This document shows, piece by piece, positions 63,924 through 64,000 of a DNA stretch of 64,000 nt. The stretch comes from Aggregatibacter kilianii (GTDB taxonomy: Bacteria; Pseudomonadota; Gammaproteobacteria; Enterobacterales; Pasteurellaceae). The notes beneath the pieces were generated by a model. It was not told the DNA's origin. It did no database searches and was given only the letters and a program-made list of their open reading frames with translations. Position 1 is the stretch's first letter. Every line of letters starts with the position of its first letter. A program made the translations under genes and the position numbers. The DNA lies in assembly GCF_003130255.1 (NCBI RefSeq), contig NZ_NRCN01000001.1, positions 2,010,822-2,074,821 on the forward strand, given 5' to 3'.

Positions 63924-64000
63924 GGGGCTGTACTAGATAACTAGACCAGAATCTCTTTAACCAATTGTTTTAGAATGGAAATTTGAGATTTTATTTCACT
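63924..64000 (-). mobile_element. End of an IS1016-like (IS1595 family) insertion sequence, partial
   Basis: Four bases after wzt the sequence GGGGCTGTACTAGATAA begins, like the terminal repeat of IS1016-type elements. On the minus strand an open frame ends at 63941-63943, with residues SEIKSQISILKQLVKEILV that recall the C-terminus of IS1016 transposases. Only the end is inside the window. The match is from memory and the rest of the element lies to the right. Confidence 0.65.
63941..64000 (-). CDS. Transposase C-terminus (partial, IS1016-like)
   Basis: The final 19 codons of a frame on the minus strand, ending with TAG at 63941-63943, inside the candidate terminal repeat. The rest lies outside the window. 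IS1595-family transposases typically end within the repeat in this manner. Confidence 0.5.
   Translation of the reverse strand, partial: SEIKSQISILKQLVKEILV

Overview
The window comes from a Pasteurellaceae chromosome, most likely Aggregatibacter or a close Haemophilus relative. The DNA uptake signal 9-mer AAGTGCGGT (or ACCGCACTT) recurs throughout, often as inverted pairs acting as terminators. The gene neighbourhoods are also typical of that family: rnfABCDGE-nth, nrdR-ribD, modE/modABC, a selenocysteine formate dehydrogenase and gcvA/gcvB. Species is inferred, not proven.

Layout. (1) 1-14210: right arm of a siphovirus-like prophage. It holds tape measure, tail-tip and receptor-binding genes, then a DNA adenine methylase behind a 17-unit CAAA repeat. 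After that come a very acidic autonomous 'moron' gene and four small unknown genes closed by a strong terminator. Left end, integrase, head and lysis genes are not in the window. (2) 14211-17733: junction, then an ascorbate-type PTS permease with a two-subunit transketolase. (3) 17734-26528: an NSS symporter, nth and the whole rnf operon; rnfC carries four near-identical 225-bp repeats. (4) 26529-32689: an epimerase-family gene, argR, mdh, ilvE, the sRNA gcvB, gcvA and rlmM. (5) 32802-36020: nrdR, ribD, degS, yfbR. (6) 36091-45598: modE and modABC, then the fdx formate dehydrogenase operon and fdhD. (7) 45649-48940: gluconate genes (regulator, kinase, permease). (8) 49111-53901: uvrD, a YdgA-like protein and an exported ATP-dependent DNA ligase. 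(9) 54160-64000: surface polysaccharide genes (ElyC-like, pyruvyltransferase, flippase, glycosyltransferases, polymerase), mltB, then an AT-rich ABC exporter pair running into the end of an IS1016-like element.

How genes work together. ModABC imports molybdate under ModE control; molybdenum cofactor is needed by FdxGHI, whose assembly needs FdhD. The three gnt genes form one inducible gluconate module with visible CRP and GntR-type sites. Rnf supplies membrane-driven electron transfer. The 54-64 kb block builds and exports a surface glycan.

Most unusual features: the repeat in front of the phage methylase, where all three reading phases either fuse to the methylase or stop within a few bases of its start; the autonomous acidic phage gene; and a USS-linked interspersed repeat that lies between genes at two places and, expanded in frame, inside rnfC.
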